NCBI GenBank assembly: GCA_000499405.2
Contig: HG738137.1
Location: forward strand, 24,866,317-24,930,316
Origin: Onchocerca volvulus
Taxonomy: Eukaryota; Nematoda; Chromadorea; Rhabditida; Onchocercidae
Direction: 5' to 3'
DNA length: 64,000 nt
The notes below the pieces were generated by a model that made no database searches, was not told the DNA's origin, and was given only the letters and a program-made list of their open reading frames with translations. A program made the position numbers and the translations under genes. The first letter of the stretch is position 1. The number at the start of each line of letters is the position of its first letter. This document shows, piece by piece, positions 9,252-20,572 of the stretch.

Positions 9252-12200
9252 ATGGTACAACCAATCAAACGAACCTCCAACTGTTACGTAGTGAAACGAG
9301 GTATGTCACGCAGAATTTTTCTTTAACTTTTTGAATAAATTAAACATCACTGGAATAATCAGTGATAACTGATAAATATCAAGGACCATGAAAAGATCTA
9401 AATTGCATAATTATATTCCGTCGTATGATGAATGAAAAAAATTTGTATTGCTTGAAAAGTTGAATCGTCAAATTGCGGTACTTAGAATATACTAGACTGT
9501 TGGAATTATAAACTGTTACTCAAGATTATTATATATAATAATTATGTTTATACCATATGTATTTCAGATGGACGACATGAGGATGTTTCTTTCGATAAAA
9601 TTGCTCATCGAATTATGAAACTATGCTATGGCTTAAGTCAGGAACGAGTAGATCACGTAAAATATATAATATGTTGCATTTCAATAATTATTGAAAAAAT
9701 TTTCAAACAATTTTCAAGTTTACTAGTGAAATTTTTGGAAATCATGTAATGGCATCTTTTCTGAAAATTCGAAGCGCCGTCGATTTAAGAGATTGTATCG
9801 CTCATGATTTTTTAGATCGAAATAGCGCAAAAAGTGATTGGTGGCTTATATAAAGGTGTAACAACAGTTGAATTGGATAATTTAGCTGCAAAAATTGCAG
9901 CTGATTTGATAACTAAACATCCAGATTATGCGCTTTTGGCATCTCGAATTGCTGTTTCTAATTTACAAAAAAAAACTGAAAAGGTTATTTTGGATGCAGC
10001 AATCAATGATAAAAATGACAGCTGATGTATATTTTGTGAAAGATATTTTAAAATTACAATATCAAATTTTCAGTGTTTAATTCTTTCAGTTTCAGACTAA
10101 TAGTAATTAATTTAAATAATTCATTTAAGAAAGACTTTTCATTTAGATATATTCGATTCAATCGAAAGAATCAAGAAGTTTTTTAGAAAAATTAAGTGAA
10201 ACTTTCACTTTCGTAATAATTAAATGCATTTTGTTAACTATGTGATCTACTAAAAGACATAGATTTGAAGAGTTTTAAAATAACATTTTTTTTTCAGTTG
10301 TTTTCGAAGGTCTCCAGAAGATTGTATAATGCTAAACATCCAAAATCTGGTCGACATATGCCACTAATTAGCAAAGAATTATTCGATATCATCCAAAATA
10401 ACGCAGACGTAAGTTGATTATTTAATAGTTGAAGAAGGTAAATTTGAAAAATGTTAACTTCATGTGAATTCGCTGTTTCTGTCCTTTTTAATAAACAACA
10501 TTGCCAGGGATTTAGAAGTAGTTATTGGATTTCATTAAAATTGTAAAGGTCTTAAAAATTTCCAAATTAAAAAAAGATTGATACAATAGTATTTTAGCAA
10601 AATGGTGTATATCTTATGAATTCTTCTCATTTAATTTTTTGTTTGCTTTTAATGATCCCGTTCAAGTTTTATTTCTTTTCATACTGCTAAAGACCATTTT
10701 TCAGATTCTCGACTCAGCAATAGTTCACGAACGTGACGATTTTTACACATACTTTGGTTTAAAGATATTAGAACGTTCTTATCTTTTGCAAACTAACGAA
10801 GAGCTAGCAGAGCGTCCTCAGCATATGTTGATGAGAGTTGCGCTTGGCATTCACGGTGAAAATATCGAAGCTGCTATTGAGGTATGATTGATGATATCTA
10901 ATTTAACAAAATTTTTAGATAAGTATTTCATTATGCAAATTAACTTTACATTAAGAACCGCATATAAATTTTAAATAAGTATTAATTGGAAATTTGAAAA
11001 ATCTGAATTAAATGTCACAATCGTGACATTTAATTCAGATTTGTTACAAATATTATCAGGTTTTAATTTCAGACGTACAATTTGATGTCCGAAAGATGGT
11101 TTATACATGCAACATCAACACTTTTTAATAGTGGCACTTGTAAAGCACAAATGAGTTCATCTTTCCTATTGACAATGTTTGAAGATAGCATTGAAGGCAT
11201 ATTTGAAACGTTGAAACGATGTGCATTAATTTCAAAAAGTGCGGGTGGTATTGGCTTAAATGTACATTGCATACGTGGCACTGGTTCGGCAATTGCTGGA
11301 GTATGTGCTTAATATGCTTAATATTAATTATTCAAAGTACAAACAGAGCAAAAAAAGTTAAAATATAAGTTTTTTTTTCTTTTTATCGATTGAGAATTTT
11401 GATGATATTATTTTGATGATATATTTTGATGGTACAAAATACCAAAAGATAATAGCAGCACTTTGAATAGGTGGGATTTGGTTATCCTTGGGGGATTTTA
11501 TCGCCTGATTATTTAAATTTAAATGGTATGATTCGTTTGTTTTTAATAATAAATAAACAGATATTAAAGTACTCTGTATCTCTTTTTTTTTTTTTTAATT
11601 CTAATTCAGGGAGTTTTTTATTTTTTATTTTTTTTCAACTAAATATTTTTTTAGCAGCAATTAAAAATATTTTTTTGTATTATTGCTATTTCGAGAGCTT
11701 TAATTTATGGAATCCTAACTTCCATATATATATTTATTTGTTTATATTCCAGGTTTAAATAAATTCATTATCACATTTTTTCTTTTTTTATGAGTTCTAG
11801 AGAATTAGCAATTCATTGTACTAGAGATTTGTTGCATCAAAATGGATAAGACAATATTACGGATGCTTTTATTTGTAATATTTATGAGAAATTTGACTAC
11901 CAGGCTCTTGGCTGTTTATGAGTAATTTGACTTGCAACATAGCTTAGAATTTGAAGCTTTAAGAAAGTGAAAGTTTGAATTAAGAAATTTCGCATTATTT
12001 AGACAAATGGCGTTGCAAATGGCTTAGTACCTATGCTTCGGGTATTTAATAATGCAGCACGATATGTCGATCAAGGTGGGAATAAAGTTAGTGCATTTTT
12101 TAAACTATCTAGAAATTTTATTTTCCTTTCTCAACTCTTATATTCTCGAATTATTAAGTTCTTTTATTGTTTTTTTACGTATTGAATGGGTGTAAAATCT

Positions 12201-14927
12201 GTATCTTGAAAATAATCGAAATTTGTTGCAGAGACCAGGTGCATTTGCCATTTACTTGGAACCATGGCATGTGGATATTTTTGAATTTCTCGAATTGAGG
12301 AAGAATGTAGGTGATGAACTTGAACGCTGTCGTGATTTATTCTTTGGTTTATGGGTGCCAAATCTTTTCATGGAACGCGTACGTGACGATAAAATATGGT
12401 CATTAATGTGCCCTGCTGAATGTCCCGGATTGGAAGATTCGTGGGGCGAAGCATTTGAGAAAGTGTACACACGGTAAAAAAAAGTTTTTATACGCATCCT
12501 TTTTTTATTTATGAGATAAGGTAGGTATGAAAAATGACTTTAGATTTTAAATTTAAAAAAAAAAATTTGTAGATATGAAGAAGAAGGTCGGTATAGAAGG
12601 CAAATACCTGCTAGAAAGCTATGGAAAACGATCGTTTTTACTCAAATAGAAACTGGTATGCCATATATGGTATACAAGGTAATGTTATGTCAGTTTCAAA
12701 GATCGCTTAACTTTCCTTTGAAATAATATAAAATATGCTTTAGATGCAATTGTTCTGTTTATAGTAAAGGCTATTAATTATTTTCAAAGTCTCATTTACT
12801 TGTACTTATCTTTTTTTATATATAAATTTGTGTATTCCTTCAATTGTACATGCATTATAGTTAATCATTCAAAGCAGAGATCGATAAATCTGTAATTTTC
12901 GGATTTCGTTAATGAGAAAATATGTTTTTGAAATATTATTTGTAAAGAAACTATTGGATTTCTTTATCAAATGAATCTTGAAATTTCAGGATACGTGCAA
13001 TCGAAAAACTAACCAACAGAACTTAGGTACCATCAAATGTTCCAATTTGTGTACTGAAATAGTACTATATTCATCTCGTGAAGAGATTGCCGTATGTAAT
13101 CTGGCATCCATTGCTCTGAGCCGTTTTGTTACATCAGAAAAGATATTTGATTTCAAAAAACTACGTGAGGTATATACATATATAAATTTATGGGAAAAAA
13201 GAAAGAATAATCTTCTGAAGCAAAACCAGTTCTAATTGAATGCTGAATTTATTGTGAATCTTCATTTTATAGAAAATATGACTGTATTTTAGGTCACAAA
13301 GGTAGTGGTTAAAAATTTGAATAAAATTATTGATCGCAATTATTATCCAGTACCGGAAACGGAACGATCTAATAAGAGACATCGTCCGATTGGCATTGGT
13401 GTTCAAGGCCTAGCTGATACTTTTATCCTTATGCGGTTTTATTTCTTTTTTTAACTTACTTCCATAGATTCTTGATTCAATAGTTACAATGTTATGAAAT
13501 TTCCAAATAAATTTGTTGGATTTTTCATTGGATTTTCAGATATCCATTTACTAGTGAGAAAGCTCGTGATCTCAATAAGCGAATCTTTGAAACGATGTAT
13601 TATGCAGCACTTGAAGCTTCTTGTGAACTTGCAAGAGAACAAGGTCCATATGAAAGTTACAAAGATTCTCCTATTAGCAAGGGAGTTAGTATTTGATGAT
13701 TTAATACTTTTTGTGTTATATTATAGCACCTTTCAATAGTTCTCAAATTTGATTTTTTGAAAATTTTTTTTCCAATTTTTCATTAACACTGATCTTTAAA
13801 TTTTATGTTTTGAAATGTGTTTCCATAAAAATCAGTAATAAATGTATTTCAAATTTTACAATTTGACATGTGGAATGTGACGCCAACAGATCAATGGGAT
13901 TGGGTAACTTTACGTGAGAAAATTGCAATGTACGGCATTCGGAATAGTGTATTATTGGCAGTAATGCCTACTTCTTCAACCGCTCAAATACTTGATAATA
14001 ATGAAAGTATTGAGCCTTATACTAGCAATGTGTACACCCGTAATGTCTTATCCGGAAATTTTCAGGTAAAGTTTTAAGCTGTTTTATTGATTTTTGAGTG
14101 GATTATCCCAAAATGATTTTTTTATCCTTTGTATTTCTTCAAATAACATTTCGTTCCCTACAGAATTATTTTAATCTTTTTGTAAGATTTTTAATAAGCA
14201 CCTTGTGAACGATCTAATGGATCTCGACTTATGGGATGATGATATGAAATTGGAAATAATTAAAAACAAAGGATCGATTCAGAATATTGAACGAATTCCA
14301 CAAGAAATCCGGGATCTTTATATGACGGTTTGGGAAATGTCGCAACGAGTAAGTGCTAATAATAATCAAATTTGAAAAGTAGGGTTTTTGTGGATTCTTG
14401 AATTGTTTGGGGTGCAGAATGCAGTTATTTTACTTAAATGATGAGAATTTAATTGGAATAATTACGGATTTAAATTGAAGGATATTATTGATATGGCTGC
14501 TGATCGTGGTGCATTCATCGATCAGTCGCAATCGTTAAATATATTTATAGCAAGTCCCAATTACAGTAACATTACCAGTATGCATTTTTATGGATGGCAA
14601 AAGGTATGTATGAGCATTTTCGATGTGTGAATTTCCTATATTTCGGTAAAAATTGACAAATATTTGTATTTATTTTCATTTTTTCAAGATTTTGAATTCT
14701 TACAGGGTCTAAAAACTGGAATGTATTTTTTGCGCACGAGACAAGCAATTGATGCAGTACAGTTCACTGTTGATGAAACCTGTCGTAAAGAATATGGTAA
14801 TGTTAGTGCAAATAACGATTCTAAGTCAGACCCTAGTCCGGATCCTACTTCTGCCAATGAACTGAAAACAGAAATGATGGAATGTAGGATGAGCAGTGAA
14901 AGTGATTATTCGGTGTACAGTAGCTAA
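9252..14927 (+). CDS. rnr-1: Ribonucleotide reductase large subunit with catalytic losses
   Basis: Class I RNR alpha reduces NDPs to dNDPs with a beta subunit. Exons: 9252-9300, 9568-9656, 9816-9983, 10298-10408, 10705-10881, 11073-11300, 12003-12086, 12232-12473, 12573-12678, 12990-13169, 13293-13435, 13540-13684, 13853-14065, 14187-14348, 14481-14603, 14706-14927. The joined frame is 813 aa (human about 792). In order: ATP cone ([19 protein letters not shown]), [36 protein letters not shown], the radical-site motif SNLCTEI (C439 here) and partner Cys in AVCNLAS (C454), [31 protein letters not shown]. Abnormal sites: LSSC is MSSS (S228, codon 11160-11162); GMYY is GMYF (F748, codon 14727-14729); C-terminal CxxC is CRMS (C800, S803); APMPT is AVMPT (V611); the exon 13 acceptor reads TTTCAA. 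Family identity is certain. Enzymatic function by the known mechanism is doubtful, so this may be a diverged paralog or young pseudogene. Confidence 0.93.
10999..11042. repeat. Perfect 20-bp inverted repeat in an RNR intron
   Basis: Arms 10999-11018 and 11023-11042 are exact reverse complements with a 4-nt loop. It lies in the 191-nt intron before exon 6, ending 30 nt before that exon. It could fold into a strong RNA hairpin or mark the footprint of a small element. Confidence 0.9.
11301..12002 (+). other. Longest RNR intron (702 bp)
   Basis: It separates exon 6 (ending at the Gly before TNG) from exon 7. It is T-rich, with poly-T runs near 11372 and 11583. An open frame at 11471-11758 inside it is low-complexity F/I/L/N sequence and is not read as an exon. 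Confidence 0.7.
13841..13853 (+). other. Mutated splice acceptor of RNR exon 13
   Basis: Alignment to the RNR family requires ILQFDMW to begin at 13853, in phase with the GGA that ends exon 12. The bases just before are TTTCAA (13847-13852), one base away from TTTCAG as used at several other exons of this gene. The nearest upstream AG (ATCAG at 13831-13835) leads at once to stops (TAATAA). The next AG downstream, after GCCAAC near 13888, would remove about 13 codons and needs its frame checked. Confidence 0.8.
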
Positions 14928-15363
14928 AATATGATTTAAAAAGATACAAAAACATAGCGCCAAACAGGAATGTTTACATAAAACTCATTTATATTGAATA
15001 TTTACAAATTATATTTCTTTACGTTTATAGTTTCAAATTGTTCTGAATTGAAATACTTCTTTTATAATTTTTATATTTTGATCACAGGATTTTCTTCTCT
15101 TGTAGATATTGCATATGATATTAAATTGACTTTTTATTCATTTTTACATCAAAATATTTTTATATTTAGTAGGCCATTAAATCAAAATTGCATTTGGAAA
15201 TATTGTATTATTTTTTAATTTTGAAAAATTTGTTATAGTTCCTTCCTTCAAGATCATTCATCTTTTTTTTTTCTACTGTAAGTTTTTCGCATATTTCCTC
15301 ACGAGATGCAAAAGTACTACATATTTTTTGCCTATTTTTTATGTTTCTTTCCTTTCTGAAAGA

Positions 15364-15369
15364 AATAAA
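15364..15369 (+). terminator. Candidate RNR polyadenylation signal
   Basis: AATAAA 437 nt after the RNR stop, directly after a small CTTTCTGAAAG hairpin (15351-15361). It is the first canonical hexamer I see downstream. Confidence 0.4.
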
Positions 15370-16188
15370 ATACAAATACGAGATTTATTGGTAGTTTGAA
15401 CTTGTTGGATGATAAGCCAAAGAAAAAGTTAGATTTTCTAAATTGAGCATATTGGTTCGCTAGAAATATTGAAATATGTCTTATCATTTTGGAAATAGGA
15501 TTGAAATATAATCCATGATATTTTCTGAGACTGAAAATTTTCCCGAAAAGTTGTATTTGCTAGCTCGGAGAAGTCCTGAACACCTCACTTTGAAATTTTC
15601 ATTCAGTAGCATTCATACTCAGCGATTAATTTCATATCTATCTCATATATAAATAAGTCATAATCACACATAAAAGATTGATAAAGGAACTTATTTTCTT
15701 CATTCATAGCAGAAATAATAATGGAAAGGAATAAATCTGATTTGGTACAATGAAATTCTCCGGATAAATCATCACAGACCAAACGATGGACTGAACTGTT
15801 CGGTCCCAAGATTAGGCTAAGTATAAGCAAATATTTGCTATGATATCCGAGCAGGTCAAGAAGTAATCCATGATAAAAGATAAAGGTGAGTGATAACGAG
15901 GAAAGTAGAAGATTTCAAAAATCCTAGCAGTATCATTATCGAATTCATGAATGTACTGAAATGTGCTGCATTCTTTGTCATTAAATATTATTCGGCAAAG
16001 TTTATAAGTCGAAATAACAGCACAATTATTACTATCAACAAATAATCCAAGATATTATAACAAAACTATAGAAATACGGAAACAATCGAATTGTCAAATT
16101 AAAAGAACGAATATCTTGTATGTGACTAAATATCTCAACATCGATTGCAAATGACACATATGTTCGTGCAAATGCAATTGTCGATTTA

Positions 16189-16209
16189 AAAAAAAAAAAA
16201 TCCTAGCAT

Positions 16210-16259
<50 letters not shown>

Positions 16260-16279
16260 TTTTTTTTTTTTTTTTTTTT
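16189..16279. repeat. A12 then interrupted poly-T (about 65 nt)
   Basis: An A run at 16189-16200 is followed by T runs at 16212-16250 and 16254-16279 split by AAA. Such a tract is prone to assembly length error. Confidence 0.95.
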
Positions 16280-17719
16280 GTATATGAAAAACTGAGTACA
16301 ACAAGACGAATGGGTATTTTTATGTTTTCACTCAATTTTTTTCAAACAGAAAAATAAATTTTTCATCCCAGCATGGAAGCAGTTTTTTAAAGTATATGAT
16401 ACAAATCGAAAAAAGTTTCTTTTTTGCAAATTTTAACATTTCTAAACATATTTGGTAAACAATAACATGCGAAGTTTACCAATTGATTTGATAATATCAA
16501 ATATTTAATGAATAATTCTATAACGAATGCTCAAATGGAGCTGTTTCAAAATGATTGTGTAATAATTTTTTCTATTCAATTGAGCAAGTTGAATTAATTC
16601 CTTCGTTTAAATTTCTTTTAATATTTTTGTTATATTCGTTGTTATTATGTAAAGCAAACATGCAATGATAACTTACTTGCATATTTCCTTCTTTTTTTTT
16701 TTCAATGCTTAATAAATGAATAGAATTAATTGGGTGTGATACTTGGAAATTTAATGATTCAATTTATATATAAAGGCCTGAAAATGGTAGAGTATTTTTG
16801 ATTAATAAATTTAGCGTTACCACACTATCAGTCTTTACATGCTTTTTCAATTTTATTTTAGACATTTTTAATTTACGTTATTGATTATATACAGAGTTAC
16901 TGCGCCAAATTGCATCCAATTTTTTTTCTTTTTTATTACTTTTTTGTTTTTCATCTTTATTATTTATCGCATATTTTGTTATGTCATTTGTTTATTATTG
17001 TGCTTATTTTGATGTTTATTTTGTTCGCGCTTTATTTATGCTATATTTTATATTTTATTATGTTATTATTATTTATTTATATTACATTATTGTTTTGTTA
17101 AAAGCTCAAACATTACTTTTAAACTTTACAAATTAATTGTTTTTATTTCATTTATTTAAAATTAAAACTGAGTAAAAATTATAATCGAATTATTACAAAA
17201 ATAATTTAAAAAAAAAAATGAATATATTTGCATCTAAAAAAAATCCCAAGTCAACAACAATTTTAAGAAAAAGTAAAATATAAAAAATCAAGTAATTTTA
17301 TGGTCTTTCTTGAATTTTTTATCTGCTCTCGTTCTATTTTTTTCTCTTCACTTCCTCCTCCACTCCACCGCTATTATTATTATCATTATTATCATCATCA
17401 TTATCAAACAAACAAATGATTAAAAGACGGAAAAGAGAATAGAAAAAAAGCAAAAAAAAAAAAATATTTGCTTGCTCATAACGGGATATTATTATCGTTT
17501 TCAGTTTTAAAAAAACAAAAAGGACATTTTGAAACAAATAAGCAAGAAAGTGTAGGACTGTTTCAAATTGTTTTCATGTACTTTTCCTTTTCCTTTTTTT
17601 TTTTAAACTTTCACATTCTTTTCTTGTCGTTTTCATCCAAAAAGGTCAATAGAATAATCCATTCGATTTAATATTTTTTGCACTTCATATTTACTAAAAA
17701 TATTGTTACTTGGTTAGAG

Positions 17720-17721
<2 letters not shown>

Positions 17722-17769
<48 letters not shown>
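17722..17769. repeat. (TA)n microsatellite, about 24 units
   Basis: An uninterrupted TA alternation of about 48 nt. Confidence 0.95.
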
Positions 17770-17772
<3 letters not shown>

Positions 17773-19559
17773 TTGATTGTTTAAATGATGATTTATTGTA
17801 TTTTTTTTTTTTTTTTTGAATTATCATCGTGCTGCTAAAGAAAGAATTTTGATAAAAAATTAATTTTTTAAAAAAATAGAAATAATTTTTTGAAGTATTA
17901 TTCAAAATTTTTTCTTCATCTTTTATTTATTATTGAATTAATAAAATTGATAACTAAAATAAAGCTTTCTTGCTTTGGAAGAAAATAAAAAAAGAATGTT
18001 TGATTAATCTAGTACTTAAAGAAATGAAACTTTTATGAAATCTTTTAAACTTTTAAACAACGTACAAATATTTATACCTTGATAATATCATAAACATAAA
18101 GTAGAAGTCAAATATTATATAAATTAATAATTAGATGTTTAAATACTTGAAGAATCCCAACAAGTTAAATTTATGTTTAGAATATTAAATCGAATTTATA
18201 ATATAATATGCTTCTTTATTAAATTATGGTGTATAATTATCATATTTCGAATTTAATTATCGCTGTTTTTATATCATTATCTCATGTATGTAGCAAAAGT
18301 TGAAAATACTAAATGCTGCAGCTTATAATCGTAGAAAAATAAATTTGAAATGGATAAAATTTGGGTAAAATACGGATAGATGTAAACGTATGTTTATTTT
18401 TAACATTGCAATTTAAGTGTAAAACATCAAATATTCCGCAAGGTATATATTAATTTTTATACATTATAATTAAGAATGAAACATTGGAAATAAGATATTT
18501 GTAACTTTTAATTGATATAAATCAGAATGACACATTATCTTATGTTTACTTTAATCGAGAATTCTAATCGAGAATTTTGTATAAATGAATTCGCGAAATA
18601 ATTTTTGTATACAAATATATGATATTATAAAATTTCTTTTATGAGCCATTATGATTTTTTTTTTCCGTTTTTTGAATGAAAAAGAAAAACACCAAAGTTT
18701 TCTTTCTTTTCTTCCCAAATTTACCGTTCTATAAATATTTTTGATTTGATTTGAACTACAAATTGAATCTTTCGAATTATTAATTATCATTCGATGAAGT
18801 TATTGGTGAAATTAAATGAAACGAAATTAAATATATGCCAAATGGCCAAATCCTAACGATAACATTGCTGGCCATTTATAAGAAAAGTATTATTTTGTAC
18901 AAGAAATTGAGAAAGGAAAAAAAAAAGAATGTCATTTAAATTTTATATAATTGTGAATTGCAACAGACATAAATGTTCATTTCATTGCTTTTTCTTCTTT
19001 TTTTGATTTCAGATAATAATTTTATGATTTCAGTTTTGATTAAAATCAAATTCTTTCATATTGTATCGCTTTTTTAAAATATATTGTTTTGTAGCAATTG
19101 AAGATGAAACAGCAATATTGGTAATATTGGTATTATTTGCTCAGTGACGCTAAAGTCAACAATTCATAACAACGCAATACGTTTCCGGATTTTCATTTCA
19201 ATATTGAACAAAATTTTAACTAATACTAATACTATTTTTCCATTATTTTATAGATAGATCGTAAGATTAGACAGGTTGAATAAATCCATTAATTTTTATT
19301 TCCAATTTTTTTTCGAACATTTCATTTTTTGAATTAATCAATTAATTCAGTTAATTTCACACGCTACTTGAAAAGATTAATTTAACTCTTACGTTTGAAA
19401 TATTTCAAAAAAAAAAAGGGGGAATGCATAATAAATTTTTTTTTCATGAATTGACTAATTAATTTGCATATTGTGTTACTCGGAAAAAGTTAAAAGGAAA
19501 AAGTTTCCTTTTTTTTTCCATATCCATTTTTTTAAGTGTTTTATTTTCTGATTTATTAA

Positions 19560-20572
19560 CTAGCTATACCCGACTAATCCCCTTGTGGCCGATTCAGCTA
19601 GTCTATATAAATAAAAACGTCAACGTTCAAAATCCCAAATCTCCAAATGTTCTTAAATACTAGCCTTATTTATATTATTCTAAATCTTAGTTCTCTAAAA
19701 GTTCTTACTTAATGTTTTGAAAAAAGAAAAAAATACAACGTTACATTCGAATACGCGCATGTTTTTATGCTTTTTTTATATATGCGATGCTATAACTCAA
19801 TCTGTTTAAATGGAAAAAAAAAAAAAGAAAGAGTAAGCAAATATTTCCAGTGTTGGAGAAAAAATCTGATAGTTTGTAATTTGGTTTGTAGTCTGGTTGG
19901 ATTGGTTTGATTTGCAACTAATACTTCAGCTGCGCGAGTACGACGACCTAAGTTTGATCTTCTGCGAAACATTATTTGGATGAACTAAAACAAATCAGTT
20001 GCACTCGAACTGTTCTCGAAAATTATTTGAGAATATCCAAACAAATTGTTCACTGAATTATTCTTTCCTTTTTCATTTGTATAAAAGAATAAAATTTCTC
20101 GACTGACGATTTGCTGCTGTTGGTTCGTCGATCTGTTTCGCTGCAAAACTATCGCTGTATCAGCGTAGAAACTTCGAGCTGAACTGTTTCTTGAACTCGA
20201 ATTGTCGCCGAACTTGAATTGATTATGTCAAAATCCGAATCTTTTAAATCCTTTCAACACTCCTCCCCTTTGCTAACTTCTAACATTTCGCCTTATGATT
20301 GGTTAATCTCATTTTGTTCATCTGTTAATCGGAGCGTTTTGGCGGGAAACTTTTATCATGATAAATATGTCTATCTTTGCGACGTTTTGGCAGAAACATG
20401 TTAATCCTTAGGAGACATAGAAAAAAAGTAAGTATATCTATATGGAAACATGCGCTTATTTGAATGCAACGTTGTATCAAAATTTCAAATCAATCGGTGA
20501 AGAAATTGAAACTTTCTGTGGTAACAATATTTTTCTGTTTACATTTTTATGTATATAAAATAGATATATAGA
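19560..20572 (-). mobile_element. Non-autonomous Helitron, about 1.0 kb, copy 3
   Basis: Read on the minus strand, the element starts A|TCTATATATCTATTTTATA at 20572. It ends at 19560 with GGGTATAGCTAG followed by T, preceded by a weak hairpin around GGCCACAAGGGG. A TC 5' end, a CTRR 3' end with a hairpin some 10-20 nt before it, and insertion between A and T are the known Helitron hallmarks. Inside is the start of an ORF (19790-19972) beginning MFRRRSNLGRRTRAAEV, which resembles the N-terminus of many animal Helitron helicase proteins as I recall them. Subterminal segments at 19736-19770 and 20439-20475 are inverted copies of each other (ACGTT..ATTCGAATACGCGCATG against CATGCGC..AACGTT). No Rep or helicase domain remains, so it would depend on enzymes supplied elsewhere. 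Confidence 0.65.
19790..19972 (-). pseudogene. Truncated Helitron ORF start
   Basis: Sixty codons starting MFRRRSNLGRRTRAAEV and continuing ANQTNPTRLQTKLQTIRFF before running into Lys/Phe-rich sequence encoded by an A/T tract. The Arg-rich SNLGRRTR opening is what identifies it. The rest of the large Rep/helicase protein is absent. Copy 1 shows a mutated counterpart (LQSNQTTNQI in shifted frame near 5965-5995). Confidence 0.5.

Larger units (their letters stand above)
15370..19559. other. AT-rich gene-free region
   Basis: No gene is supported. A minus-strand open frame at 15603-15830 (75 codons, TTG start) has unusually balanced composition, including HRLVCDDLSGEFHCTK, but shows no family motif and is only a candidate fragment. 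The remainder is AT-rich with homopolymers. 16910-17100 is T-rich and encodes only chance F/I/L/Y frames. Confidence 0.55.

Noticed and set aside
9816..10024. RNR exon 3 reading through to the stop at 10023
   Set aside because: Family alignment needs QKKTEK to join [10 protein letters not shown]. The donor GTTATT at 9984 gives the correct phase, and the frame beyond it is intron.
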